Of a DNA stretch of 64,000 nt, positions 46,241 through 57,479 are shown in pieces. Positions within the stretch are counted from its first letter, which is position 1, and each line of letters opens with the position of its first letter. Position numbers and translations under genes: made by a program. The stretch spans positions 12,023,605 through 12,087,604 of the forward strand of contig NC_068937.1 in assembly GCF_016801865.2 (NCBI RefSeq). The letters are read 5' to 3'. The notes under the pieces are model-generated. The model was given only the letters and a program-made list of their open reading frames with translations. It was not told where the DNA came from and did not search any database. The DNA is from Culex pipiens pallens. Its lineage: Eukaryota > Arthropoda > Insecta > Diptera > Culicidae.

Positions 46241-47152
46241 AAGGCTACCAACTGTACGGATTTTTTCCTTACCATACCCTCTTTGCGGATTATTAACAAG
46301 CTGGAATTTTTGTAGGGAATTTTACGCATAATACGGATTTGTACGGAATTTTAACAGCCTTTTAAACATTGAATTGCTTTTTTGATTTGATCAAAGCTTT
46401 TGTTAACTAGACATTTTTATTTAACTGTGAGTTGGATTTAACAAGGGAGAGTTTTCCGGGTTTTCCTCAATTCAAACTTGATTATCAATAATTCTAGAGT
46501 TTTTGAACTATTGTCTTTCATATGTTGATAGGGCCTTTAAAAAAACTCTGGAACTGTTCTTTTATAAATTCCTCAATAAAAATATTTATCCATTAAAAGA
46601 TCCTAATACTTGTGAAAACCTTTGTTCATTTTAACAAATCTAGAGTTTTTTTTTTTGAAGCTCCTATAAACTGTTGTGTTTCACATGTTATAGCACCTTT
46701 TCAATAAAAAAAAAAAAAACTCTGGAAAAGTGTTCGTGAAAACACTGAGAACGATATTATTCGTAAACTTTTAAACGTTTATCAAAAAGATTGAAGAACA
46801 TAATGATTTGAAACAAATCACGGTTTATTTTATGAATACTTTTAAACGTGCAAGTCATAAGCACTCTGATAACATTTTGTAAAATTTGTTAGCTGTAAAA
46901 ACGACACAGTTTTATATTTTTAATACTCAAATTTATTTATTTTAATTTATTTAAATAATTCCTTGACAGTTTTTGATATACCATGGTGTCATATTGGAAA
47001 AAAATGGAATAACAACCAGGTATAAACTTTATATAAATTTTGTACCAGCCAAAACTCTTAAAAAAAAAATCGGATTTTGGTAAATACAATTTTGCGAACA
47101 AAAGTCTGCAAAATTCTCTTTTCCGTGTACCTTTTTTTCTGGAAGGAGCTAT
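46241..47152. other. xmas-2 intron 3, AT-rich part
   Basis: I see nothing beyond AT-rich sequence and short repeats such as CTAGAGTTTTT. Confidence 0.45.
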
Positions 47153-47326
47153 TACACTACCGCAAACAAACAAACTAGCACTTTTTCGTGTTTGACAGTT
47201 AACCAAACTCGCAAACAAGGCTAAATGTATGAAGGCTGACGTTTGCACAAACAAATCCAGGCAAACTGACAAACTGTCAAAAAGTGCGAGCTTGTTTGTT
47301 TGTTTGCCGTAGTGTAATAGCTCCTT
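47153..47326. mobile_element. MITE Q, copy 2
   Basis: Inverted ends AAGGAGCTATTACACTACCG and CGTAGTGTAATAGCTCCTT match copy 1 (27504-27718) with moderate divergence. It lies about 175 bp upstream of the xmas-2 exon 4 acceptor. Confidence 0.87.
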
Positions 47327-47500
47327 GAGTAGTCCTCATCAATACCTTCAACTTTGCCGAAGACACCAAACCGATCAGAAACATTCCTTCAAAAAAGAAA
47401 GATTTTCGAATATTTACGTTCCACTTTTGCATGGACAGCTGCCAAAATTGTATGGAGACTTGTATGGGTCGCATAATTAAAATCCATTTCCACTGCCCAG

Positions 47501-50500
47501 GTCCAACAATCGTCGGAGATCCGGTTCGCCATGCAGGTCTACTTCGCGCTCGAGAACAACAACTACGTGCGCTTCTTCCGGCTGGTTCGCCAGACGACCT
47601 ACATGAACGCATGCATCCTGCTGCGCTACTTCAACCAGATCCGGTCCCGTGCCCTCGAGACGATCCTGCGCGCGTACACCCACCGCACTCCGGCCCAGTT
47701 CTCGCTGCGCCACCTCACCGCACTGCTCGCGTTCGAAGACGACGAAGCGGCCGCGTCCTTCCTCGACTGTTACGGCCTGCCGGTGGACGTCGAACTTGGG
47801 ACCGCCCTGATGGACGCCAAGCAGTACGAGCGGCCGGAGATTCCGTACCAGCTGGAGCGTGCCTTTGAGTTGGTTGAGAGCAAACGGCGGTGCAGCGTTG
47901 GTGAAGCCATTGCCGGGGGTGAGCTTGAGCGGGAATGCGTGCTCGATTCGCACGTCCTCGAGGACAGTTTTGACGAGGACGGATTTCTGAAGGAGCGCAT
48001 CCTGCGGGACATCCTGAAGCACACCAAGCTGCACCTTGAGTCCAGTCCGGTCGCGCAAAGCGACGATGACAAGGTCTTTAAGGTCCCGTCCCCGACGACG
48101 ATCTCGCCGAAGCCACTCTTCCCGAAACCGACCGCGATCCGACCGAAGATCGAAACCACAAGTCCGCTTCCCCCGAACGCGAAATCCATCATGTCCCGAT
48201 CGAGTCCGTCGCCAACCCTGTCCGGAATCACGCCGCTGGAACCGACGCCAGAACCCTCCGTTCCGGCCTTCAACCTGTTCGGCTCGATCCCGTTCGTGAA
48301 GCCGCCGGAGCCGGACCAGGAACAACTGCTCCGGAAGAAGCAGCAGCTCGAAGAGCAGGAGCAACTCCGCCGGAAGCGGCAGCAGCTGGAGGAGGAGGAG
48401 AAAGCTCGCCGGAAGCGGCAAGCGGACGAGGAGCGGCTGCGGCAGGAGTTGATCGCGCGGAAGGAGGCTGAGGTGAGGCGGTTGAAGCAGCTCGAGGAGG
48501 AGGGGAGAAGGGAGTTGGAGGCGACGGTGAACAAGATGTGCGAGCGGATTTGCGGGGAGCTGCTGGATGAGGTTTGTGGGGAGGAGGTGAGGGAGGCGGG
48601 TGGGGAGGCTCACTATCGGCATCAGCTGCTGGAGAAGTTGCCGCAGAAGGTGGGGGAGGAGTTGCTGGGGGAGGTCGTGCGGGAGATGTTGGAGGAGACG
48701 GTGAGGGAGGAGGCGTTGGTGAAGAACTGCCAGGAGAACAGGCAGGTTAATACGATGCGCAAGTTCTTCCGGGTTTGGAGGAGGAATGTGCTGATGGTGG
48801 TGAATAATCGGGCGCAGATTGAGAACAGTCCGGCGTGGCTGCCGGAGCGAACGCTGGCCGAGCAGGCCCGGGAGTTGTTCCAGCAGCATCAGCGCGTTTG
48901 TCTTTCGAATATGAAGCGTTACGTGGGGGGACGCGTTGATCCGGTGAAGGTACCGGAGAGGAAGGAGGTCAAGATTGACGTTTTTGAAGTTATGCGGGGT
49001 GGGATCTCGGTCAAGAATCGCCGCGATCCTCGCGGCTTCATCAAGAATCACCTCTACTGGAAGCTGACCATCTCGATCCCGTTCAAGCAGGAGGAAGACG
49101 CGGCCGGGTTCTACTTCTACATCAACAAGTGGCTCAATGGCGTGTTCAGGCGATCGGTTGATCCCGAAAGCTCCAAGTACTTCTTCCTTGAAGCGCAGGA
49201 ATCGACGACGGCGCGCGAGCGCCACGTAGTCTGCATGCGTCTACTAAAGGGTGCCTCAATCCTGGACGAACTGAACGCCAAAGACCCGTCCGCGCAGGAC
49301 AACTCCGACGGCGTGATCTTCTTCGTAACCTCGGGAAACCTCTCCAAATCCCGCGATCGCCTCCACAACCTTCTTCAGAACGTCGCCTCCTGGGGACCGG
49401 TCCCGCTCACCGTGATCGCCTACAACTGCCACCTGGAAGCGGACGAAACCATCGAAGATCTCCTCGACGTCGATCAACTTCTGGAAGACGGCAAGATCAG
49501 CGACTGCGAAGTCTTCCAACACTTTGAATCCAAACGAATCCCCCTCCGGGAAACCCTCGCCAAATCCCTGACCTTCCTCGCCTCCAACTACAACTCCGAC
49601 TCCCCCCTCGTCATGGAGTCCCAAACCGCCTTCATCAGCACCTGCCTCGGCGAAGAACTGTGGCACCGGTTCCGCCTTTCCACCGAGCAAAACCCCAAAC
49701 TACGCGACGCCTGCACCGATCCCAACTTTGTCCTCCAACAGCTCTACAACCAGGCGATCGATCGCGTCTCGAACCTGGTCCAGCACAACCTCGCCGTCTA
49801 CGCCGACTTCCCGGCCGAGTTCAAGCCCTTCGTCTCCAAACCCCGCTACCACGACATCCCGCTGGACATCGAACACTTCCCCAAGGACTGGCGCGACGCG
49901 CAGCGTCACCAAAAACTCGTCACCTTCTTCAACCAGCTCAAACTCAAACCACTCACCCTAAACAACCCCAAAACCCTCCCCGACCTTCAATCCCACCTCC
50001 TAACCTACATCAAATCCGTCCTCCCAGCACCACAAAATGACAAGATCGCTCGACGCCTACTTGCCCTGACAACGCAACAAATTCTCCTAAACAATCCGCA
50101 ATCCCTCCCCACCCTAAACTGGCTCTCCCCCCTCTCAACCCTCGCCACCGAGCTGCTCCGCCTCCGCTGGAGCTCATCCCTGACGCACCTCCCGTGCGAG
50201 GTCATCTACCACCGGGCGGAGTACGCCAGCTTCACGCGCACCCTCTGGTGGCTCCCCGAGCTGCGCAAACTCAAACGAAGTTCCACCTCAATGGAAGACG
50301 CCGTTGACGCGGTGGAAGTTCCGCAGTCGAAAAAGATGCGACTCAATTTGAGTCTCGGAAAAGATGATTTGGACGAGATATTGGAACGGGGTAGGCGGTG
50401 TCTGGAGATGGCCGACCGGAAGTTGGTGCAGTGCAGGGAGTTTACGCAGCAGTCGAGGGCGTTGACGGGTGGGTTGGATGGGGAGTTGTACGAGCAGGAG

Positions 50501-50548
50501 AAGAGTGTGAGGAAGGATCGGTGGACGTGGGAGGCGAGTTTTAGGTAA
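47501..50548 (+). CDS. xmas-2: GANP/xmas-2, exon 4 (rest of Sac3 domain and C-terminus)
   Basis: This exon encodes residues 423-1437. The acceptor CACTGCCCAG joins in phase 0 to exon 3, giving PKE-VQQSSEIRFAMQVYFAL, which continues the GANP family sequence NNNYVRFFRLVRQTTYMNACILLRYFNQIR. This completes the Sac3 domain (to about 530). Next is a Pro/Ser-rich linker (about 600-690), an Arg/Glu/Gln-rich helix (about 693-770) and the adjacent region where Sac3 proteins bind ENY2 and centrin partners. A long C-terminal region with DGVIFFVTSGNLSKSRDRL resembles the C-terminal domain of vertebrate GANP/MCM3AP. Total length 1437 matches insect Xmas-2 better than the about 1980 of the human protein. 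The stop is TAA at 50546-50548. Confidence 0.93.
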   Translation, partial: VQQSSEIRFAMQVYFALENNNYVRFFRLVRQTTYMNACILLRYFNQIRSRALETILRAYTHRTPAQFSLRHLTALLAFEDDEAAASFLDCYGLPVDVELGTALMDAKQYERPEIPYQLERAFELVESKRRCSVGEAIAGGELERECVLDSHVLEDSFDEDGFLKERILRDILKHTKLHLESSPVAQSDDDKVFKVPSPTTISPKPLFPKPTAIRPKIETTSPLPPNAKSIMSRSSPSPTLSGITPLEPTPEPSVPAFNLFGSIPFVKPPEPDQEQLLRKKQQLEEQEQLRRKRQQLEEEEKARRKRQADEERLRQELIARKEAEVRRLKQLEEEGRRELEATVNKMCERICGELLDEVCGEEVREAGGEAHYRHQLLEKLPQKVGEELLGEVVREMLEETVREEALVKNCQENRQVNTMRKFFRVWRRNVLMVVNNRAQIENSPAWLPERTLAEQARELFQQHQRVCLSNMKRYVGGRVDPVKVPERKEVKIDVFEVMRGGISVKNRRDPRGFIKNHLYWKLTISIPFKQEEDAAGFYFYINKWLNGVFRRSVDPESSKYFFLEAQESTTARERHVVCMRLLKGASILDELNAKDPSAQDNSDGVIFFVTSGNLSKSRDRLHNLLQNVASWGPVPLTVIAYNCHLEADETIEDLLDVDQLLEDGKISDCEVFQHFESKRIPLRETLAKSLTFLASNYNSDSPLVMESQTAFISTCLGEELWHRFRLSTEQNPKLRDACTDPNFVLQQLYNQAIDRVSNLVQHNLAVYADFPAEFKPFVSKPRYHDIPLDIEHFPKDWRDAQRHQKLVTFFNQLKLKPLTLNNPKTLPDLQSHLLTYIKSVLPAPQNDKIARRLLALTTQQILLNNPQSLPTLNWLSPLSTLATELLRLRWSSSLTHLPCEVIYHRAEYASFTRTLWWLPELRKLKRSSTSMEDAVDAVEVPQSKKMRLNLSLGKDDLDEILERGRRCLEMADRKLVQCREFTQQSRALTGGLDGELYEQEKSVRKDRWTWEASFR

Positions 50549-50568
50549 AAGAGTTTGTTTGAACGAGG

Positions 50569-50574
50569 AATAAA
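50569..50574 (+). promoter_or_regulatory. xmas-2 poly(A) signal
   Basis: AATAAA lies 21 bp after the stop codon. Confidence 0.6.
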
Positions 50575-50989
50575 ATGGACACGTTGGTTTTTTCTTTTGG
50601 AAAATTTGAGTTTTTGATTCGAGATTCGAAAGTGTCCAAAGAAGATGAGTTTTCCCGATCAAGGACGGCAAATTGTACTCGAATCGCAACGGTATACTTT
50701 GCGATATGCCTGGTGATTGTTGCACTCGATAAAATAGTCAGTATTTCGATCTTCCATCGTGAAATTACGATCGAAATTTGTAACAGCAGGTTCAAAACTT
50801 TCAAAAATAACAAAAAAAAAAGAAATTAAAAATATAGATAAAACATCAAAAACTTTGATAAATAAAAAAACAAAAAAATTTTTTTTTAATTTTGCTGCTA
50901 AATTCTCAACTTTTCCTGTCCTTTTGGAGAAACAAAACGGCCTACCTCTCCCAACCAAAACTAACAGAATGGGAAATTAAAACCTTCAA

Positions 50990-51150
50990 AACCAGTGCTG
51001 AAAAATTCAACTTTTCAGCACTAATATCGAAAAGTAACATTTTCTAATATTTTGTTTTGTTTCGAACGGTGAATTTAATAAACACATGGATGTTTGACTT
51101 AAAAATCCATTCAAAAAGCGTTTTTCAAAATTGCAAAAAATTGTTGTAAG
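50990..51150. mobile_element. Element E, diverged fragment
   Basis: It shares GTGCTGAAAAATTCAACTTTTCAGCAC and TTTGACTTAAAAATCCATTCAA with E. It is more diverged and shorter than copies 1 and 2. Confidence 0.65.
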
Positions 51151-51547
51151 CAGCGTTGGAATAATCATCATCAAATGAAAATCATTGGACGTTCATCAAG
51201 AGAAAAAATCCGAAGGGAGCATGGCTCTCCTCTCTCGCGCACGAAAAATCTGTAAAAGGAATCTAAAAAAAATCATCATCTTGATTATTCGGCGAAAGAA
51301 CATCTTATTTACCACTACACTTGCAAGTTTAACGTCACACGTCGAAAACGACCTGTCACATTTTGTAGATGGGCAATGCGTGTAAAAAAAGTGAAATAAA
51401 TATTTTTAAGTGGTGCTGACAAGAAGATTCACAAAAAATCATCAGCAGATTGATTTTCTTGAAAAATTTCGGGAGCGATTTTCTTTTGTGTGGTTTGCCT
51501 CCTCTCTCTTTGGCGGGTGAAGAAAGTTCGCTAGCGAAATTGATTTT
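51151..51547. other. Spacer 3' of xmas-2
   Basis: It contains the facing motifs AATAATCATCATCAAATG and AATCATCAGCAGATTGATT and two CTCCTCTCTC blocks, possibly another small inverted-repeat element. No gene is seen. Confidence 0.4.
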
Positions 51548-51962
51548 TTTGCAATTCCGTCGTGATCCTACTTACTTTTCCTGTCATTCTTGAACGACGA
51601 AATAGCCTACTTTTCTGTACCAAAAATAACAGAATCGAATAGCAACACTTTTCAAAATAAATGCTGAAAAGTTCTACTTTTCAGCACTTGTTTCGAAAAG
51701 TAAAACTTTTCAACATTGTTTTGATTTAAACGATTTATTGACAAATACATGAAAATTTGACTTAAAATTTCACTCAATGGGTGTTTTTCGGAATTGCAAA
51801 AATTGTTGTATGGAACTCGTTGCAAAACTTGATTTTTTCAGCACTCGTCGTATTTATCCAACGAGGTTCAGCACGATGTACGACTCGTGCTGAAAAAATC
51901 CTCTTTTTGCAACTTGTTGCATAAACTACTATTTTGCAACTTGTTGCATAAACTACTATTTT
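51548..51962. mobile_element. Element E, copy 2 (inverted, empty site)
   Basis: It is the complement of copy 1 without the 121-bp foldback. The right end carries a 27-bp tandem duplication (TTTTGCAACTTGTTGCATAA). Confidence 0.85.
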
Positions 51963-53450
51963 AAACAGTTACAAGTTTGAAAACCCGTATTTTACTTCTA
52001 AAGTAAAAAAAAAAATATCTAAAAATAAAACATTAAAAATTAAAAAAAAAATGATTTTTTGAACATTTTTTAAAAAAAATTAAGAGTTATACCTTGATTT
52101 TTCCAATTAAAAAACGGAAATCCATAAATTTGCATTTTTTTTTTTTTTTTTTTTTTTTGGGAGGGTGGTCCAGCCGCACATCGTTGATGTTGAAACCTCT
52201 AAACTGGGCCCTCGTCCTGTCACGTCCGTCAGTAGTCTTGTCGTACATTACAACTAAAATCAGATCTGCCAATGAATTAGTACACTTCGACCAAATAAAC
52301 ACTGACGCTGTATGGATCTGACTCTAGAATAAATGTACAGTTGTGTGTTATTCATAAGTCCAACTTATTCAATTATTCATTTAAGTCCAAATATTCATTT
52401 GCTAACTACTTTGGATTGAAAATATAAATTTTAACGAGACACATCAGCCGGAAACCCGTCCCCGAAATTTTTTTTTCTAAAACTGGTATATCTTGAAAAC
52501 TACAAAACATATCGATATGGTTTTTGATTTAGCCCCTAGAGTATTAATTTCTGAACACTTTGCAACTGAGCTAAACTATTTTTACAATACCATTGTTTCA
52601 ATGTTGGGTCCGAGAGTTCAATGTTGCATGCTGTTTTTGCACTCTACATATTATTTTTTGGTCGTGTAACCCCAACAGGGCAAAAACCACATTGCCAGTC
52701 CAAAAAAGGAAGTTGGTACGCGCTTTGCAAGACAATTATCTATTCATTGAATATAAATTTGTATTGATCTGAGTTTTCGTTTTTTTATAGTAAATATTCT
52801 ACAAAAAAATATTTTTATCCAACCCAAATCATGCAACAGGCACGCGACAGGCAATTTTGTTGCGTACAACAAAAGTGGCAACAGCGCGCCATGCTAGCCT
52901 GCTGCTCAGCACTCGGCCAGCACGCGGCACAGAGCGAGAACAAAGGAGCCAAATAGGGCCGACTTCATATTTTTGTACGCTTTTAGGATAGTAAATATTG
53001 GACGACTAATATCTTTCAACATAATTTTTCACTGAAATAATGCGAACAGCAAATTATGCAATAATATTTTACATTCTAATAAAATTTATTGATGTTCCAC
53101 AGCGAGATGGAAGCGCAAAATTCGTACCCGGCTCAGCATTTTCATTTTGCAACCTCAAGATGAAAAGTGAATGAAATTTTATGTAATAATAATGTTATAT
53201 GAAGCTTCAAATAACACAGGTGATTTGAAAAAGTAAACAGTGTTTATTCAATAAAACATTATGATAATATTGGTGGACTATTGACCCTATTTCTTCTCTG
53301 CTAACTTGCTGGCCCGGCTGGCCTCGGTGTGTGATTGTGTGTGCGTGTGTGGAGGCTTGTTTTGTTGCAATCAAAGGCATGGTTTTGAAGTTATTCTGGC
53401 ATTCACGTCGTTATCGACTGCTAAAGAGAATGATCAAATGAGATACTTTT

Positions 53451-54378
53451 TACAAAATTACAAAATTACAAAATTACAAAATTACAAAATTACAAAATTA
53501 CAAAATTACAAATATACAAAATTACAAAATTACAAAATTACAAAATTACAAAATTACATAATTACAAAATTACAAAATTACAAAATTACAAAATTACAAA
53601 ATTACAAAATTACAAAATTACAAAATTACAAAATTACAAAATTACAAAATTACAAAATTACAAAATTACAAAATTACAAAATTACAAAATTACAAAATTA
53701 CAAAATTACAAAATTACAAAATTACAAAATTACAAAATTACAAAATTACAAAATTACAAAATTACAAAATTACAAAATTACAAAATTACAAAATTACAAA
53801 ATTACAAAATTACAAAATTACAAAATTACAAAATTACAAAATTACAAAATTACAAAATTACAAAATTACAAAATTACAAAATTACAAAATTACAAAATTA
53901 CAAAATTACAAAATTACAAAATTACAAAATTACAAAATTACAAATACAAATTACAAAATTACAAAATTACAAAATTACAAAATTACAAAATTACAAAATT
54001 ACAAAATTACAAAATTACAAAATTACAAAATTACAAAATTACAAAATTACAAAATTACAAAATTACAAAATTACAAAATTACAAAATTACAAAATTACAA
54101 AATTACAAAATTACAAAATTACAAAATTACAAAATTACAAAATTACAAAATTACAAAATTACAAAATTACAAAATTACAAAATTACAAAATTACAAAATT
54201 ACAAAATTACAAAATTACAAAATTACAAAATTACAAAATTACAAAATTACAAAATTACAAAATTACGAAATTACAAAATTACAAAATTACAAAATTACAA
54301 AATTACAAAATTACAAAATTACAAAATTACAAAATTACAAAATTACAAAATTACAAAATTACAAAATTACAAAATTAC
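53451..54378. repeat. ACAAAATT octamer array, about 116 units
   Basis: This is an almost perfect 8-bp repeat over 928 bp with a handful of single-unit variants (about 53511, 53557, 53941, 54266). Because 8 is not a multiple of 3, a frame can stay open throughout, which creates a false 360-codon ORF. Confidence 0.97.
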
Positions 54379-54391
54379 AATAACATAAAAC

Positions 54392-54926
54392 AAATAATAC
54401 AAATGATACAAATAATACAAATAATACAAATAATACAAATATTACAAATAATACAAAAAAAAACAAATGATACAAATAATACAAATAATACAAATAATAC
54501 AAATAATACAAATAATACAAATAGAATAAATAATACAAAAAATACAAAAAATACAAATAATACAAATAATACAAATAAAAAAATAATATAAAAAAATACA
54601 AATAATACAAATAATACAAATGATACAAATAATACAAATGATATAAATAATACAAATAATACAAATAATACAAATAATACAAATAATACAAATAATACAA
54701 ATAATACAAATAATACAAATAATACAAATAATACAAATAATACAAATGATATAAATAATACAAATAATACAAATAATACAAATAATACAAATAATACAAA
54801 TCATACAAATAATACAAATCATACAAATCATACATATCATACAAATCATACAAATCATACAAATAATACAAATAATACAAATAATACAAATAAAACAAAT
54901 AATACAAATAACACAAATAATACAAA
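54392..54926. repeat. ACAAATAAT nonamer array, about 59 units
   Basis: This is a 9-bp repeat with scattered ATGAT, CATAC and AAA variants. It follows the octamer array after 13 bp. Confidence 0.95.
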
Positions 54927-54927
54927 T

Positions 54928-55355
54928 TTGTATTTTTAAATTTTTGTATTTTTGTATTTTTGTATTTTTGTATTTTTGAATTTTTGTATTTTTGTATTTT
55001 TGTATTTTTGAATTTTTGTATTTTTGTATTTTTGTATTTTTGTATTTTTGTATTTTTGTATTTTTGTATTTTTGTATTTTTGTATTTTTGTATTTTTGTA
55101 TTTTTGTATTTTTGTATTTTTGTATTTTTGTATTTTTGTATTTTTGTATTTTTGTATTTTTGTATTTTTGTATTTTTGTATTTTTGTATTTTTGTATTTT
55201 TGTATTTTTGTATTTTTGTATTTTTGTATTTTTGTATTTTTGTATTTTTGTATTTTTGTATTTTTGTATTTTTGTATTTTTGTATTTTTGTATTTTTGTA
55301 TTTTTGTATTTTTGTATTTTTGTATTTTTGTATTTTTGTATTCTTGTATTTTTGC
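54928..55355. repeat. TTTTTGTA octamer array, about 53 units
   Basis: This is an 8-bp repeat, pyrimidine-rich on the plus strand. It is the complement in style (TACAAAAA) of the first array, so the composition switches strands sharply at about 54927. Confidence 0.97.
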
Positions 55356-55527
55356 TGCTGAACTAAAAAATAAAAACATTACTGAAACGTTATTTTTCAT
55401 GATTCGATGGTTCGAAGCATTTGAAAACTCTTCGACTATCTACTTTGAACTACAACACAATATTGGAACAATCTACTAACTTTCACGACACTTCCCCTAA
55501 CGTCCAAAGTCATCTTTCCATAAGTCA

Positions 55528-55765
55528 GTCACGTGAGTAGCTAGACACGTGGTTGAGTCGTCACGTGAGCAATCACATGAAAATTTCTTACGTGAACAAC
55601 TCCGTTACCAGTCACGTGGACAGTCACAGGTTGCCGAAAAACCCAAAAATCATGCATTCCATTGAAACAAAATTAGAAACAATTCAACTACTAAGACAGG
55701 ATGCGTATAGAGATAGCCATGCGCGAGAGTATGTTAGTTTGTTTACACACGAGAACCACGTGCTT
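55528..55765. promoter_or_regulatory. Cluster of five CACGTG sites
   Basis: CACGTG occurs at 55530, 55546, 55562, 55613 and 55757, with CACATG and TACGTG variants between them. The first three are exactly 16 bp apart. This could be a bHLH binding cluster or a decayed GTCACGTG minisatellite. No gene is attached to it. Confidence 0.45.
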
Positions 55766-56063
55766 GAAGTTTCAGCCAATCACAATGGATCAAATTCAAA
55801 ACAATACTCCTGGCGAGCCTCTGCTGCTGGAATAGGGTCAAGTACTCGATCGGTCACTGACATAAAAAAGTAAACTAGAATATAGAATTTGTATTATTTT
55901 GAAGTGTGCTCTAACAATTGAAAATATGTTTTGCATTTTTCTATTCATTTTTTTTTTGACTCGTGCTTGAGAAGGAAAAATTGTTCAGCAAAAGAGATGA
56001 TAATGGGCTTTGGTCTTTTTGAGACATCTCTAAATTTTATTAGCATACGATACATTATTGCGC

Positions 56064-56279
56064 GTTTGGGTCTCGTGGCGCAGGGGTAGCGGCTTCGGCT
56101 GCCGATCCCGATGATGCTATGAGACGCGGGTTCGATTCCCGCCTTATCCACTGAGCTTCTATCGGATGGTGAAGTAAAACGTCGGTCCCGGTTTCTCCTG
56201 TCTCGTCAGAGGCGCTGGAGCAGAAATCCCACGTTAGAGGAAGGCCATGCCCCGGGGGGCGTAGTGCCAATAGTTTCGT
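56064..56279 (+). mobile_element. tRNA-derived SINE, 216 bp
   Basis: TACATTATTGCGC at 56051-56063 and 56280-56292 is a 13-bp target duplication. Just inside are an A-box-like TGGCGCAGGGGTAGCGG and a canonical B box GGTTCGATTCC (about 56129-56139), i.e. an internal RNA polymerase III promoter, and then about 130 bp of unrelated body. The acceptor stem does not pair, so it is not a working tRNA gene. Confidence 0.88.
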
Positions 56280-57119
56280 TACATTATTGCGCAATGTATT
56301 TTCAATATGTAAGTAAAAGGTTGATGAAAAAATAACAACTTTCTAACATTTATTTTCATAATAGAGAACACAAATGTGAAGTATACCCTATAACGCTCCT
56401 TTGTCCTCGCTTTGTGCTGGCCGTGTGCAGCAGCAGCAGCCAAGAATGGTGCGCTGTTGCCATTTTTGCGCTGCGCAACTGAATTGCTTGTTGCACTTGT
56501 GTTGCATTATTTCAGAATATTCAAAAAAATATTGTAAAATCACGAATTATTACATAAAATGTGTCCTAAACCAATAAAGGATGAAAGGTATTTCAATCAA
56601 CCATCTTCAAATCACTCCACAGAACAATCCAACCACCTCAAAACGTTGCACGACATTTCTGCGTAATGTCGCATGCAACATTTTTTGAAGAAGAAGAGAA
56701 CAACTTCCCCGGCTGATGTGAGCCCTTAATCTAAAATCCTCTAAACTTAATGTTCAAAACTAAACGTTCCTTTAACTGTTATAATACTACTTCTATCAAA
56801 AAACAATAAAAATTGTGAACTGATATACAAATAGGATAGAAATCGCGATTTGAAAAAGAAATGACCATTTACGTCAAAAGATCCGTAGTTCCTCGATTCG
56901 CAACAATGGTCGATACAACCATAATCCGTAAACCGTTAGTTCAACAGATCAACGAATTTTGTCCGATATCATTACATTATTGATTGATCGAGACTCTATG
57001 AACAATTTGACATAAACGAATGCCTAGTATTCTACATCAATCAAAGTTTAATGACAGCATTACTCTAACTTAACAATTGCAACTAAATTTATCATCAAAT
57101 AGATTTGGAAAGCATACAG

Positions 57120-57332
57120 TAAACTGTCTCAAGTTTTCGTAGAAGGGAAGAGTAAGCCACTCGGAAGAGTAAAAACAGGAGTTGTAGTTTGTCTCGATGC
57201 TCAGCACGTAAAGAAGGCCGCAGCCGGACGTGCGAGCTCTTTTATTTCACCTTCATATTATTCATTTCACTAATACCGTTACAAGTAAAGAGAACGTCAA
57301 ATGACATTTTAATGATAGGGCGGTACCTATCA
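57120..57332 (-). repeat. Gypsy 3' LTR
   Basis: This is a 213-bp LTR, beginning TGATAGGTACC on the minus strand and ending CAGTTTA. Confidence 0.9.
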
Positions 57333-57345
57333 GTTCTTCCCCTTT
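57333..57345 (-). promoter_or_regulatory. Gypsy polypurine tract
   Basis: Minus-strand AAAGGGGAAGAAC lies directly before the 3' LTR. Confidence 0.75.
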
Positions 57346-57479
57346 AGAGAAAATACATAGTTTTAAGATAAGAAAATTCATTCAAGAAATTACAAAGGTA
57401 ATGTAGTTATTTACATAGAAAATAATCCAAATTATTTAGATGATGAGAAAGAACTAAGTGTTCAGAAATCGTAAAATTA

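Larger units (their letters stand above)
52440..56720. mobile_element. Long-TIR element J with internal arrays and SINE
   Basis: CACATCAGCCGG at the left and CCGGCTGATGTG at the right are inverted tips. The homology between the ends continues in diverged form for several hundred bp: the left end has CTCAGCACTCGGCCAGCACG and GAGAACAAAGGAGC, and the right end their complements. It interrupts K copy 2. The interior holds three AT tandem arrays, an E-box-like cluster and a SINE. No transposase is recognised. Confidence 0.7.

Noticed and set aside
47477..49225. 582-codon open frame antisense to xmas-2 exon 4
   Set aside because: It is low-complexity Leu/Arg/Pro sequence caused by biased codons on the other strand, with no domain.
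53306..54388. 360-codon ORF with repeated LQNYKITK
   Set aside because: It is a translation of the 8-bp DNA array. Such arrays stay open by chance when no unit creates a stop.
54359..55479. ORFs of 120-190 codons rich in YYLYYLY, FVFLYFCI or YKNTKIQK
   Set aside because: They are translations of the nonamer and octamer arrays on both strands.
55553..55873. 106-codon ORF through the CACGTG cluster
   Set aside because: The N-terminal part is made by the repeated GTCACGTG words, and no domain is visible.
56073..56150. tRNA gene with perfect B box
   Set aside because: The acceptor arms do not pair, the anticodon arm is distorted, and the sequence continues into a 216-bp body flanked by a target duplication; it is a SINE.
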